From positions 1,860,001 through 1,924,000 of the forward strand of contig NZ_CBDCBD010000003.1 in NCBI RefSeq assembly GCF_965214215.1: a DNA stretch of 64,000 bases. Direction: 5' to 3'. Of this stretch, positions 44,562 to 53,009 are shown piece after piece. The position numbers and the translations under genes are program-made. The notes under the pieces were generated by a model. That model worked only from the letters and a program-made list of their open reading frames with translations, had not been told where the DNA came from and made no database searches. Position 1 is the stretch's first letter. The number at the start of each line of letters is the position of its first letter. This stretch comes from Poriferisodalis sp965214215. GTDB taxonomy: Bacteria; Actinomycetota; Acidimicrobiia; Acidimicrobiales; Poriferisodalaceae.

Positions 44562-45713
44562 ATGGGTACAGGACCGCTGGCAGGAGTGCGCGTCATCGAG
44601 CTGCAGGGCATCGGCCCGGGGCCCTTCTGCGGGATGATGCTCTCCGACATGGGCGCCGAGGTCATCCGCGTCGAACGGGCCGCCGGAGTCAGAGATCACG
44701 ATCCCGACAGCCCGCCCATCGACGTGCTGGCCCGTGGCCGGACATCGATCGGGCTCGACCTCAAGAACCCCGACGGCGTCGAGGCGCTGCTGCGGCTTGT
44801 GGAGCATTCCGACGCCCTGATCGAAGGCTTCCGCCCCGGCGTGATGGAACGGCTCGGCATCGGGCCCGACGAGTGCCTGGCTCGCAACGCGCGGCTGGTG
44901 TACGGCCGTATGACCGGCTGGGGCCAGGAGGGTCCCTACCACCTGGGTGCAGGGCACGACATCAACTACATCGCGCTGGCGGGCGCTCTCGACCCGATCG
45001 GCCGCAAGGGCGAGCCGCCGATCGCTCCGCTGAACCTGGTGGGCGACTTCGGCGGGGGCGGCATGCTGCTGGCATTCGGCGTGGCCTGCGCCCTGTTCGA
45101 GTCTCAGCGTTCCGGTGAGGGCCAGGTGGTGGACGCGGCGATGGTCGACGGCGCAGCGACGTTGATGGCCATGTTCCACTCGATGCGGGCGCTGGGAGTG
45201 TGGAACGACGAGCGCGGCACGAACATGCTCGACACGGGCAGTCACTTCTACGACGTGTACGAATGCGCCGACGGCAACTACATCTCGGTCGGCTCGATCG
45301 AGCCCCAGTTCTATGCCGAGCTGCTGCGCCTCACCGGCCTCGAGGGCGACCCTGACTTCGCCAAGCAGAATTCACGCAGCAGCTGGCCCGAGCTCAAAGA
45401 GCGGATCGCCGAGGTCTTCAAGACCAAGACCCGTGACGAGTGGTGCGAGATCATGGACGCCACTGACGTGTGCTTCGCCCCGGTGCTGACCTTGGCCGAG
45501 GCCCCGCAGCATCCGCACAACGTCCACCGTGACGTGTTCTGCGAGGTGGCCGGGGTGGTGCAGCCGAGCCCGTCGCCTCGCTTCAGCCGCACCGTGCAAG
45601 CGGTGCAGGGCCCCCCGGCACATCCCGGCCAGCACACCGACAGTGTGCTGGCGATCGCCGGTTACGACCCCGACGACGTCGCAAAGCTGCGCGACACCGG
45701 TGCCGTTGCCTGA
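44562..45713 (+). CDS. Alpha-methylacyl-CoA racemase (CaiB/BaiF family)
   Basis: A 383-residue class III CoA-transferase-family protein of the racemase branch. Diagnostic is GAGHDINYIALAG, where the aspartate acts as acid/base in mycobacterial MCR, along with LAGVRVIELQGIGPGPFCGM, GADVIRVER-like GAEVIRVERAAG and VYGRMTGWGQEGP. These enzymes invert 2-methyl-branched acyl-CoA so that beta-oxidation can proceed. It therefore fits the MFE-2-like pair at 23614-25598. The ATG at 44562 has an AGAGGGG site; the TTG two codons earlier does not. Confidence 0.93.
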   Translation: MGTGPLAGVRVIELQGIGPGPFCGMMLSDMGAEVIRVERAAGVRDHDPDSPPIDVLARGRTSIGLDLKNPDGVEALLRLVEHSDALIEGFRPGVMERLGIGPDECLARNARLVYGRMTGWGQEGPYHLGAGHDINYIALAGALDPIGRKGEPPIAPLNLVGDFGGGGMLLAFGVACALFESQRSGEGQVVDAAMVDGAATLMAMFHSMRALGVWNDERGTNMLDTGSHFYDVYECADGNYISVGSIEPQFYAELLRLTGLEGDPDFAKQNSRSSWPELKERIAEVFKTKTRDEWCEIMDATDVCFAPVLTLAEAPQHPHNVHRDVFCEVAGVVQPSPSPRFSRTVQAVQGPPAHPGQHTDSVLAIAGYDPDDVAKLRDTGAVA

Positions 45714-45729
45714 GACCGGCGCCGGGGCT

Positions 45730-46236
45730 GTGGGCCCTGAAGCCATCAGCGCGCCTGAGAGCCGAGAGCCGCACGACGCGCCGCCGGGTCCCGGAGGCGC
45801 CGGCACGCCTGTGAGCCGAGAGCCGCACGACGCACCGGCGAGCCTCGATCGCAAGCTGGTGCCGCTGTACGCCGAGGCAGCGGCAGTCGCCGAGATCTCG
45901 CCCGCCAGTGCCTGCGCCATGGCGCGGTTGCTGCTGCGCAGCCTGATCCGAGCCCAAGGGCTGCGCGGCCGTCACCTGGCTCGCGACATCAGCGAGTTGG
46001 TGTCGGCGGGTGCCCCGGTGGGGCTGCTGCGCGCCCTCGATGTCATCAAGCTCAGCGACACCGAGGCGCGGCGCCCTGGCGAACTCAATCTCGCCAATGG
46101 CCACGGAGATGCGCAGAACCTGCTGATGTTCATCCACCTGTTCACACAGCACGTGACGCCGCCGCAGCAAGCGCCCCACGCCGAGGCGCCGCCACGACAG
46201 CGCAACGACTCGGCGGACCCCTCTCCCACGCGGTGA
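45730..46236 (+). CDS. Hypothetical protein, DUF4145-like helical domain
   Basis: The core AMARLLLRSLIRAQGLRG...ISELVSAGAPVGLLRALDVIKLS...FIHLFTQHV resembles DUF4145, a helical domain found alone or fused to nucleases in defence-associated proteins (inference from pattern only). The N-terminal 35 residues are disordered and contain SREPHDAP twice, 18 residues apart. Start is uncertain: in-frame GTGs exist at 45700 (overlapping the racemase gene), 45730 and 45811. Confidence 0.55.
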   Translation: MGPEAISAPESREPHDAPPGPGGAGTPVSREPHDAPASLDRKLVPLYAEAAAVAEISPASACAMARLLLRSLIRAQGLRGRHLARDISELVSAGAPVGLLRALDVIKLSDTEARRPGELNLANGHGDAQNLLMFIHLFTQHVTPPQQAPHAEAPPRQRNDSADPSPTR

Positions 46237-46241
46237 GAGTT

Positions 46242-46380
46242 TCGCCGCTGGTGTCACCGCACCGAGCTGCTCGGCCGCTGTTGTCACCGCACCGAGCTGC
46301 TCGGCCGCTGTTGCTGCGGCAACGAAGTGCCCGGCGGCTCGTATCGCCGCAGCGGAGCGTTCCGCGGGCGCTGCCGTTCA
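46242..46380 (+). repeat. 30-bp tandem repeat, two perfect and about two degenerate units
   Basis: TTGTCACCGCACCGAGCTGC then TCGGCCGCTG is repeated with one change at about 46250-46310, followed by weaker units containing TTGCTGCGGCAACGAAG and TATCGCCGCAGCGGAGCG. It fills the gap between the DUF4145-like gene and the small membrane protein gene. Confidence 0.85.
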
Positions 46381-46384
46381 CGCA

Positions 46385-46756
46385 GTGAGCACCGACTTCT
46401 GGGTGACGCTGCATACAGCACTGGGCTGGGTGCTGGTGCTGTCCAATGGTGTGGCTGGACTCTGGGCGCTCGGGGCAATCCGCTGGGCAGCACTGCGTCA
46501 TCGCAGCTTGATGTGGCTTGTGGGAGCCGCGTGGGTGCTGGTCTTCGTGCAGCTCACTGCGGGCGTCATCCTCATGCGAATTGCTGCCGTCCAAGCTCCG
46601 GCCTTCCACGTCTTCTACGGGGCCTGCTGCGCGGTCGCGGTTTTCTTCGTCTACGCCTACCGCCAGCAGCTGGCGCACCGGCGCTACGAGCTGTTCGGCC
46701 TTGGCGCGCTGTTCATCATGGGACTCGGCATCCGGGCAATGTTCCTCGGCGGCTGA
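46385..46756 (+). CDS. Hypothetical four-segment membrane protein
   Basis: Not recognised. The 123-residue protein has about four membrane segments (near residues 7-32, 43-65, 72-91 and 101-120), with HTALGWVLVLSNGVAGLWAL and FVQLTAGVILMRIAAVQAP. Charged residues are confined to short loops, notably RQQLAHRRYELF. The GTG start follows the 30-bp repeat without a clear ribosome site. Confidence 0.62.
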   Translation: MSTDFWVTLHTALGWVLVLSNGVAGLWALGAIRWAALRHRSLMWLVGAAWVLVFVQLTAGVILMRIAAVQAPAFHVFYGACCAVAVFFVYAYRQQLAHRRYELFGLGALFIMGLGIRAMFLGG

Positions 46757-46826
46757 CATTCTCGATCTGGGCTGAGAACGTCAACGAATAGGCGCTGAAC
46801 TGCGGAAACGTCCGCCTGGCTGCCAG

Positions 46827-47080
46827 CGGCAACAGCTCGCTGACTCGCGATCTTGGGGATCACGAACTCAGTGCCCACGTGGCACACGAGCTCGTAGCGG
46901 CTGCGGCTTGCTGATCTGTGATCTTGGGGATCATGAACTCAGTGCCCGCCTGTCACGCGAGTTCGAGGCGGCTGCGGCTTGCTGATCTGTGATCTTGGGG
47001 ATCATGAACTCAGTGCCCACGTGGCACACGAGCTCGTAGCGGCAACAGCTCGCTGACCCGCGACCTCGAGGACTCTTCCG
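46827..47080 (+). repeat. 71-bp tandem repeat array (about 3.3 copies)
   Basis: GATCTTGGGGATCA recurs at 46849, 46920 and 46991, with a diverged start (GACCTCGAG) at 47062; the period is exactly 71 bp. The array is bordered by GGCAACAGCTCGCTGAC on both sides. Each unit contains a near-palindrome GTGCCCACGTGGCAC (or a variant) and GATC-spaced stems. It lies between the membrane gene and the 3' end of the DUF222/HNH gene; no gene is seen in this gap. Confidence 0.95.
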
Positions 47081-48346
47081 TCAGTCTGGTGGTGCTCGAG
47101 GCCCGGCCCGGTCTCCGGGGCGGTCGGCTGTGCCCGTTGACACGGCCCGTGGGCTGGCCTCGTTGTCGGTGCCGTCGGCGCCGTCGGTGCTGTCGGCCGC
47201 CGGGGCAGGGGCGTGGAGTGTGAGCCGGCCAGGGCGTGTGGGGTGGGGCCCGACGGTGAAGCCTTGTTCGTGGATCTTGTCGTGGTGGCAGTGGTGGCAG
47301 ACCGATGCGAGGTTGGCGTAGTCGGTGGGGCCGCCGTGCTGCCAGTGATCGATGTGGTGGTATCGGCAGTGGTCAGGGTGGGTGCCGCAGCCGATGCAGC
47401 CTTGATCGCGCAATGCCAGAGCGCAGCGTTGAAGCTCGGTGGCGGAGCGGCGGCTGCGTCCCATGCGCAGGTCGCCGGTTGCGTCGTTGAAGATCGTGGG
47501 CAGCACGCCGGCATCGACTGCGATGCGGGCGATCTCGCCGATGGGGATGGGGGTGCCGTCCGCGAAGCGGGTGTTGGCGAGCTGGTGGTTGACCATGTCG
47601 TAATCGGCGACCACTACCAGCGAGGTGCCTGAGGGCCGTGAGGTGTCGGGCTCGCAGATGAGCTTGGCGATCGCGTCGGCGGTGCGCTGCGCGGGAGTGG
47701 GACGGCAGTTAGCGTCCTCGTCGCGGTACAGGCGCCGTTCGGTCGCCGCGATGGCTGATGCCAGTCGGGCGCCAGTGACGGGATCGAATTGACCGTTGAT
47801 GACCACCATGCCGCTGTCGCGGTTGGTGAACACACGCGCAGAGCGCTGCTGTCGTTGCTGTTCGAGCAGGGACGCACCGTCGTCGCGGCTCACATCAGCC
47901 ACATGGCGCGCGACCGTGCGACGGAACTCGTCATAGCCCTCATGTCGGGCTCGTTCGGTCAGAAATGCCTCGTCGATGGGGGCGTCAGCGGCGGCGCGTG
48001 CGATCAGTCGAGCGTGGCCCGCGGGCAGCGCACCCGAAGCGAGACCGTCGCGGGTCAGGTCCAACTCGCCCAGCGCCACCGCGGCCTTCACGTCGCCGCG
48101 CGCCGCACGCCCAGACAGAGACAGAGTCTCCTTCGCGGTGTGCTCAGCGTTGGCGTTTCCGCGGCGGCGAGCGAGCTCGCACAGCACATCGGCCTTCATC
48201 ACAGCCAAGCAGGACTCCGCCCGACCCATTTCGCCCAGCCGGGCGCGCAAGCCAGCGTCGCTCAGCGTGGAAACATCAACCGTTTCTACATGCAGCACAG
48301 CGTCTCGCGCTCTGTGCTGCGTTCGGGATCCGCTGCCGTTCTCCAT
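47081..48346 (-). CDS. DUF222/HNH endonuclease domain protein (13E12 repeat family type)
   Basis: A 421-residue protein with an N-terminal DUF222 helical domain (about 20-300, LGEMGRAESCLAVMKADVLC, ARLIARAAADAP, VFTNRDSGMVVINGQFDPVT) and a C-terminal HNH nuclease (CIGCGTHPDHCRYHHIDHWQ, SVCHHCHHDKIHEQGF). This architecture is widely duplicated in actinobacteria and behaves like a selfish or mobile gene family. The C-terminal tail is proline-rich. ATG at 48346 is chosen; an ATG ten codons earlier is possible. A perfect palindrome lies about 70 bp upstream and a 71-bp repeat array directly downstream. Confidence 0.9.
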   Translation of the reverse strand: MENGSGSRTQHRARDAVLHVETVDVSTLSDAGLRARLGEMGRAESCLAVMKADVLCELARRRGNANAEHTAKETLSLSGRAARGDVKAAVALGELDLTRDGLASGALPAGHARLIARAAADAPIDEAFLTERARHEGYDEFRRTVARHVADVSRDDGASLLEQQRQQRSARVFTNRDSGMVVINGQFDPVTGARLASAIAATERRLYRDEDANCRPTPAQRTADAIAKLICEPDTSRPSGTSLVVVADYDMVNHQLANTRFADGTPIPIGEIARIAVDAGVLPTIFNDATGDLRMGRSRRSATELQRCALALRDQGCIGCGTHPDHCRYHHIDHWQHGGPTDYANLASVCHHCHHDKIHEQGFTVGPHPTRPGRLTLHAPAPAADSTDGADGTDNEASPRAVSTGTADRPGDRAGPRAPPD

Positions 48347-48414
48347 GAGAACAAACGTATATGGGGGGTGCCACATCAAAGGCAGAGTCGGACGCCTCAG
48401 GGTCCGCCGTGGTG

Positions 48415-48428
48415 TGTCCAATTGGACA
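48415..48428. promoter_or_regulatory. Perfect 14-bp palindrome, possible operator
   Basis: TGTCCAATTGGACA reads the same on both strands. It lies 69 bp upstream of the HNH gene start in a 278-bp gap with no other feature. Its AT-rich centre stands out in this GC-rich DNA. A repressor site is an inference. Confidence 0.55.
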
Positions 48429-48624
48429 GTCCCCATTCGGGCGATGGTCGTGCCTGATGCCGAGTTGCCGGTAGGTCGGCGTGGCTTACGCCCTGCGAGG
48501 GGGTCTCAACCCGTCGCGGCGGCTGCGAGGCTTGCTCATCGTGGTGGCCTCCGGTCAGCGGATCGGCTGTTGGCCGGCTCGGTGAAGCAGAGCGCACAGA
48601 CCCGCTGCCCTGTGGGGCCAGTCC

Positions 48625-50412
48625 TCAGAGGCCGAGCCGCTCTTCGAGAAGATCGAGCTGGTGGCGCATCTGAGGCGGCAGGCGCTCGCCCAGGTTCTGG
48701 TAGTGCGCTTCGATCATGTCGATCTCGGCTCGCCAGTCGTCCTCGTCCACGCCGAGCAGCGTCTCGATCTCGGCCGGCGACAGGTCGAGCCCGCTGGTGT
48801 CGAGCGCCTCGGGCGGGGGCACCATGCCGATCGCGGTCGGCACTGCTTCGCCGTGGCCCGCGACGCGCTCGAGCACCCATTTGAGCACGCGTGAGTTGTC
48901 GCCGAAACCCGGCCAGATGAACCTGCCGTCTGGGTCCTTGCGGAACCAGTTCACGTAGTACAGCTTCGGCAGCTGTGTTCCCGGCTTGGCGCCGATGTCC
49001 AGCCAGTGCTGGAAATAGTCGCCGAAGTTGTATCCGCAGAAAGGCAGCATGGCAAAGGGATCACGCCTGACCTCGCCGATGGTCCCCGCCGCCGCCGCCG
49101 TCTTCTCAGACGACATCTGCGAGCCGAGGAACACCCCGTGCTCCCAGTCGAAGGCTTCTGTCACCAGCGGAACCGTGGTCGCCCGCCGTCCGCCGAACAG
49201 GATCGCCGAGATCGGAACGCCGGCAGGATCCTCCCACTCGGGGGCAATGGTGGGGCACTGTGCTGCGGGGGCCGTGAAGCGAGCGTTGGGGTGCGCCGCA
49301 GGGGTGCCGGCATCGGGTGACCACTCGTCGCCGCGCCAATCGATGAGACCTTCGGGCGCCTCGGGCGTGAGGCCTTCCCACCAGACGTCGCCGTCGGAAG
49401 TCTGCGCCACGTTGGTGAACACGCAATTGCCCCACATCGTCCCCAGCGCGCTCGGGTTGGTGTTGTCGCCCGTGCCGGGCGCGACGCCGAAGATGCCGGC
49501 CTCGGGATTGATGGCATGCAGCCGCCCGTCGTCGCCGAACTTCATCCAGGCAATGTCGTCGCCGATGGTCTCGATCTTCCAGCCCGGAAGCGTCGGGATC
49601 ATCATGGCCATGTTCGTCTTGCCGCATGCGGAAGGGAACGCAGCGGCCACATAGACCGTCTCGCCCTGCGGCGGCGTCACGCCCACGATCAGCATGTGCT
49701 CGGCGAGCCAGCCCTCGTCGCGGGCCATGGTCGATGCGATCCGCAGGGCGAAGCACTTCTTGCCGAGCAGCGCGTTGCCGCCGTAGCCGGATCCGTACGA
49801 CCAGACCTCGCGGGTCTCGGGAAAGTGGACGATGTACTTGCGGTCGGCGTCACAAGGCCACGGCACATCGGCCTGGCCCGGCGCCAGCGGCGCGCCGAGC
49901 GAGTGAACGCACGGCACGAACGGACCGTCGCCCGCCACATCGAGCGCGGCCTGACCCATGCGGGTCATGATCCGCATGGAAGCCGCCACGTAGGGCGAGT
50001 CGGTGAGCTGGACCCCGATATGAGCGATGTGGCTGCCCAGCGGACCCATCGAGAACGGCACTACGTACATCGTCCGCCCGCGCATCGAGCCGTCGAACAG
50101 CTTCAGCAGTTCTTCCCGCATCTCAGCGGGTGCGCGCCAGTTGTTGTTGGGTCCTGCGTCGAGCTCGTCGGCGGTGCAGATGAACGTGCGATCCTCGACA
50201 CGGGCGACGTCGCCCGGATCAGATCGCGCGAGAAAGCTGTTGGGACGGGCTTCGGGGTCGAGCGGGATGAGGGTTCCCGATTCCACCATCTGGCTGCAGA
50301 GCCGTTCGTACTCTGCTTCGGAGCCGTCGCACCAGTGGACTGCATCGGGTCGCAGCACGTCGGCCCAATGATCGACCCACTCGATCAACTGGCGGTTGGT
50401 AGTCGCAGGCAA
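48625..50412 (-). CDS. pckG: Phosphoenolpyruvate carboxykinase (GTP)
   Basis: A 595-residue GTP-type PEPCK, converting oxaloacetate and GTP to PEP, GDP and CO2 for gluconeogenesis. The P-loop with reactive cysteine is FPSACGKTNMAMM (C263, K265), with the substrate region RTMYVVPFSMGPLGS, YGSGYGGNALLGKK and the metal-binding IGDDIAWMKF. The nucleotide-binding NWFRKDPDGRFIWPGFGDN is also present. Length is normal. The start is a TTG (50412) with a GGAGG ribosome site six bases upstream. Gluconeogenesis fits growth on acyl-CoA-derived carbon. Confidence 0.97.
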   Translation of the reverse strand: MPATTNRQLIEWVDHWADVLRPDAVHWCDGSEAEYERLCSQMVESGTLIPLDPEARPNSFLARSDPGDVARVEDRTFICTADELDAGPNNNWRAPAEMREELLKLFDGSMRGRTMYVVPFSMGPLGSHIAHIGVQLTDSPYVAASMRIMTRMGQAALDVAGDGPFVPCVHSLGAPLAPGQADVPWPCDADRKYIVHFPETREVWSYGSGYGGNALLGKKCFALRIASTMARDEGWLAEHMLIVGVTPPQGETVYVAAAFPSACGKTNMAMMIPTLPGWKIETIGDDIAWMKFGDDGRLHAINPEAGIFGVAPGTGDNTNPSALGTMWGNCVFTNVAQTSDGDVWWEGLTPEAPEGLIDWRGDEWSPDAGTPAAHPNARFTAPAAQCPTIAPEWEDPAGVPISAILFGGRRATTVPLVTEAFDWEHGVFLGSQMSSEKTAAAAGTIGEVRRDPFAMLPFCGYNFGDYFQHWLDIGAKPGTQLPKLYYVNWFRKDPDGRFIWPGFGDNSRVLKWVLERVAGHGEAVPTAIGMVPPPEALDTSGLDLSPAEIETLLGVDEDDWRAEIDMIEAHYQNLGERLPPQMRHQLDLLEERLGL

Positions 50413-50500
50413 GGTGTCCTCCGGGTCCGAGTCTTGCGCTTTCGCGCAAGGTGAGACTGGTAACTCGCTCTTCGGCCGGTGCGTGCGCCCCGGCCTCAGA

Positions 50501-50746
50501 TCACGCTGTCTCCCCCCCGGCGGTGATCCAATCAGGTGTCCCCAGATCCACCTCTGAGCCCAGACGCAGCCGTGTGGCGAGCCCCCGATCGTCCAGGTCG
50601 TAGATCACTCGCTGGCCTTGCCGCACCATCCGGAAGATGGATCCCTCCAGGGCGTTCGCGGCCAGTTCGTGCTCGGCGCGCGTGACGTCGTCGGTGACGA
50701 TTCCGACCCCAGATGCCGGGTCGTACGACTTGATGACGCCTTGCAT
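50501..50746 (-). CDS. Small cold-shock-domain-like protein
   Basis: An 81-residue protein whose N-terminus MQGVIKSYDPASGVGIVTDD matches the first two strands of the cold-shock fold, with the usual RNP aromatic positions altered (SGVGIV instead of the common KGFGFI). The rest is QGQRVIYDLDDRGLATRLRLG. Members bind single-stranded nucleic acid, but loss of the aromatics makes binding uncertain. The ATG has a GGAGG ribosome site. It is divergent from the FakA-like gene, with repeat copy F between. Confidence 0.72.
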   Translation of the reverse strand: MQGVIKSYDPASGVGIVTDDVTRAEHELAANALEGSIFRMVRQGQRVIYDLDDRGLATRLRLGSEVDLGTPDWITAGGETA

Positions 50747-50839
50747 CTGCGCCTCCAGTGGCTGGGATGCTGCGAGGCTGCCGTGGCGGCCCGCGCAATC
50801 CCCGGAAAGCTACCAATCGGCAGCGTCGGGCGCGTTGTA

Positions 50840-50925
50840 GCTTCGGCGGCGAGAGGCGAAGCCGTGGCCCCAGCGGCCCGTGAACCCTTTCCCATGCGAT
50901 CGGGACCAAGAGCGCGAAGCAAGAG
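50840..50925 (+). repeat. Dispersed repeat, copy F
   Basis: GGCGAAGCCGTGGCCCCAGC, GGCCCGTGAACC, about 20 variable bases, GGGACCAAGAGCGCGAAGC. The left arm is diverged (CTTCGGCGGCGAGA). It ends close to the ribosome site of the FakA-like gene. Confidence 0.85.
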
Positions 50926-50933
50926 GTGAGACG

Positions 50934-53009
50934 ATGAACGGCTCGTCGGCCCACGAGTCCGGGGGCAACGACAGCGACCTCAGGACGGCAATCGCGCCCC
51001 TCGCCGCTCTGGATTCTGCGGCGCTGGCGGAGGCCATGCGCACCTATTGCGCCGCGTTGGGGCAACACCGCGTCACGATCGACCGGCTCAACGTCTACCC
51101 GGTGCCTGACGGCGACACCGGAACCAACATGGCCATGACACTGGCAGCAGTGACCGAGGAACTCGAAGCGTCCCCAACGAGTCGCGCCGAGGTCTGCCGC
51201 GCCATTTCCCACGGCGCGCTCATGGGAGCGCGAGGCAACAGCGGCGTCATCGTCAGTCAGCTGCTCCGGGGTCTCGTTGCCGCTCTGGGTCCACCGGTCG
51301 ATGCGCCCGAGGCCGAACGGCCCGGCGAGGCATCCGACTCGGACGCGCGGCGAGTTCGGCCAGACGCGGAGGAGACCAGGGGAGTGGTGGGCGTTGCGTG
51401 GCACGACGAGCCGCCGATCGATGCCGCGATGCTGGCCGAGGCTCTCGTCGCGGCGAGTTCGGCGGCGGACGGAGCAGTCATGCGACCGGTGGAGGGCACG
51501 ATCCTGAGCGTGGCGCGCGCCGCAGCCCACGCAGCACAGCGCTCGGCCGAGGAGCTGGCCGCCAGCGGGGACCCGGCCGACGGCTCTCGCCGGCTGACAG
51601 TCGTGCTCGAGAGTGCCAAGCGGGCCGGCCAGCGAGCACTGGAGGCCACGCCGCAGCAGCTGCCGGTGCTGGCCGACGCCGGAGTGGTCGATGCGGGCGC
51701 CGCGGGCTACCTGTTGCTGCTCGATGCGTTGCTGAGCGTGGTGGACGGCCGACCGATGCCCGCCGAGGTGGATCTGCCCGCCGAGGTAGCCGCAGTGATC
51801 GCGCACGGGATTGCGGGGACGAACTCCGATGTGAGTGCGCCCGCCGCGATGGAGTCCCCACGTGCGCAGATGCACCGTGATTTGCCCCGGGACGCCGGCT
51901 CAGGCGGCGCCGATCCCGTTGCGGCCGGTTTCGGAGGCGACCGTCCCGACGGCGACAGCCACGACGCGCACGACCCGTCGGGCACGCGATATGAGGTGAT
52001 GTTCCTTCTGGCGGCGCCTGATGAGAACATCGATGGATTCAAGACCGCTTGGGACGCGCTCGGCGACTCGATCGTGATGGTGGGCGGTGACGGACTGTGG
52101 AACTGTCATATCCACACCGACGACATCGGCCCGGTGATCGAGGCCGGCATAGAGGCGGGTCGGCCGTATCGCATCCAGATCACCGATCTGCACGAGCAGG
52201 TCGCCGACCTCGAGGACCGCGGCGCTCACACGGGCGCTCATGCGGCGGACAGCGCACATGGAGCGCACCGGGCTGAAACGGCGGCCGGCGCGCGCTTCAA
52301 GGATCATGGCGGGGGCTCGGCGCAGAGCGCCCGAGCGGCGGGTCGCGTTGAGGTGGAGTGCGCTGTTGTGGCCGTCTCGCCTGCGGCCGGTCTCGACGAG
52401 CTCCTCGGCGCCCTCGGCGTTGCGGAGATCGTCACCGGGGGCCAGACCATGAACCCCTCGACGGCCGAGCTCCTTGTCGCAGTTGAGGCGGCCCCGTCGC
52501 AGCACGTCATCGTCCTGCCGAACAACTCCAACATCGTCCCGGTTGCCCGCCAGGTCGACGCACACACCAGAAAGAACGTGGAGGTCGTGGCCACCACGTC
52601 GGTGCCTGCAGGCCTCGCAGCCATGATCGGCTACGACCCGGGTGCCGACGCAGCCGGCAACGCAGCGTCAATGAATGACGCGGCGGCAGCGGTCGTCGCG
52701 GGCGAAGTAACCCGAGCGGTGCGTGACACCGCCACCTCGGCGGGCCACGTCGCGGCTGGCCAGTGGATCGGCCTCGACGACTCGGGCATCGCGGCGACCG
52801 GCGAGACGGCCGGTGCGGCCGCCATCGCCCTGCTCGCGCACTTGCTGCAGCCAACCCATGAGATCGTGACGCTGATCGAAGGAGCGCGTGCCCCCTCCAG
52901 CGAGACCGACGACATCGTCTCGTGGCTGTCGCAGCACTGGCCCGGTGTCGAAGTAGAGCGTCACGTCGGTGGCCAGGACCACTACCCGTACCTGTTCGGC
53001 ATCGAATGA
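50934..53009 (+). CDS. fakA: DAK2-domain fatty acid kinase-like protein (FakA-like)
   Basis: A 691-residue protein. The N-terminal DhaL/DAK2 kinase domain has NVYPVPDGDTGTNMAMTL (metal-binding aspartates), HGALMGARGNSGVIVSQLL and VVDAGAAGYLLLLDA. The middle and C-terminal parts (CHIHTDDIGPVIEAG, VIVLPNNSNIVPVARQ) match FakA-type proteins that phosphorylate fatty acids bound to FakB. Low-complexity inserts occur at about residues 118-160 and 295-345. The ATG at 50934 has an AGAGGTGAG ribosome site. It overlaps recG by four bases, as is usual in this neighbourhood. Confidence 0.9.
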   Translation: MNGSSAHESGGNDSDLRTAIAPLAALDSAALAEAMRTYCAALGQHRVTIDRLNVYPVPDGDTGTNMAMTLAAVTEELEASPTSRAEVCRAISHGALMGARGNSGVIVSQLLRGLVAALGPPVDAPEAERPGEASDSDARRVRPDAEETRGVVGVAWHDEPPIDAAMLAEALVAASSAADGAVMRPVEGTILSVARAAAHAAQRSAEELAASGDPADGSRRLTVVLESAKRAGQRALEATPQQLPVLADAGVVDAGAAGYLLLLDALLSVVDGRPMPAEVDLPAEVAAVIAHGIAGTNSDVSAPAAMESPRAQMHRDLPRDAGSGGADPVAAGFGGDRPDGDSHDAHDPSGTRYEVMFLLAAPDENIDGFKTAWDALGDSIVMVGGDGLWNCHIHTDDIGPVIEAGIEAGRPYRIQITDLHEQVADLEDRGAHTGAHAADSAHGAHRAETAAGARFKDHGGGSAQSARAAGRVEVECAVVAVSPAAGLDELLGALGVAEIVTGGQTMNPSTAELLVAVEAAPSQHVIVLPNNSNIVPVARQVDAHTRKNVEVVATTSVPAGLAAMIGYDPGADAAGNAASMNDAAAAVVAGEVTRAVRDTATSAGHVAAGQWIGLDDSGIAATGETAGAAAIALLAHLLQPTHEIVTLIEGARAPSSETDDIVSWLSQHWPGVEVERHVGGQDHYPYLFGIE

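Noticed and set aside
46827..47080. CRISPR array
   Set aside because: The 71-bp units are contiguous near-identical tandem repeats with no unique spacers.
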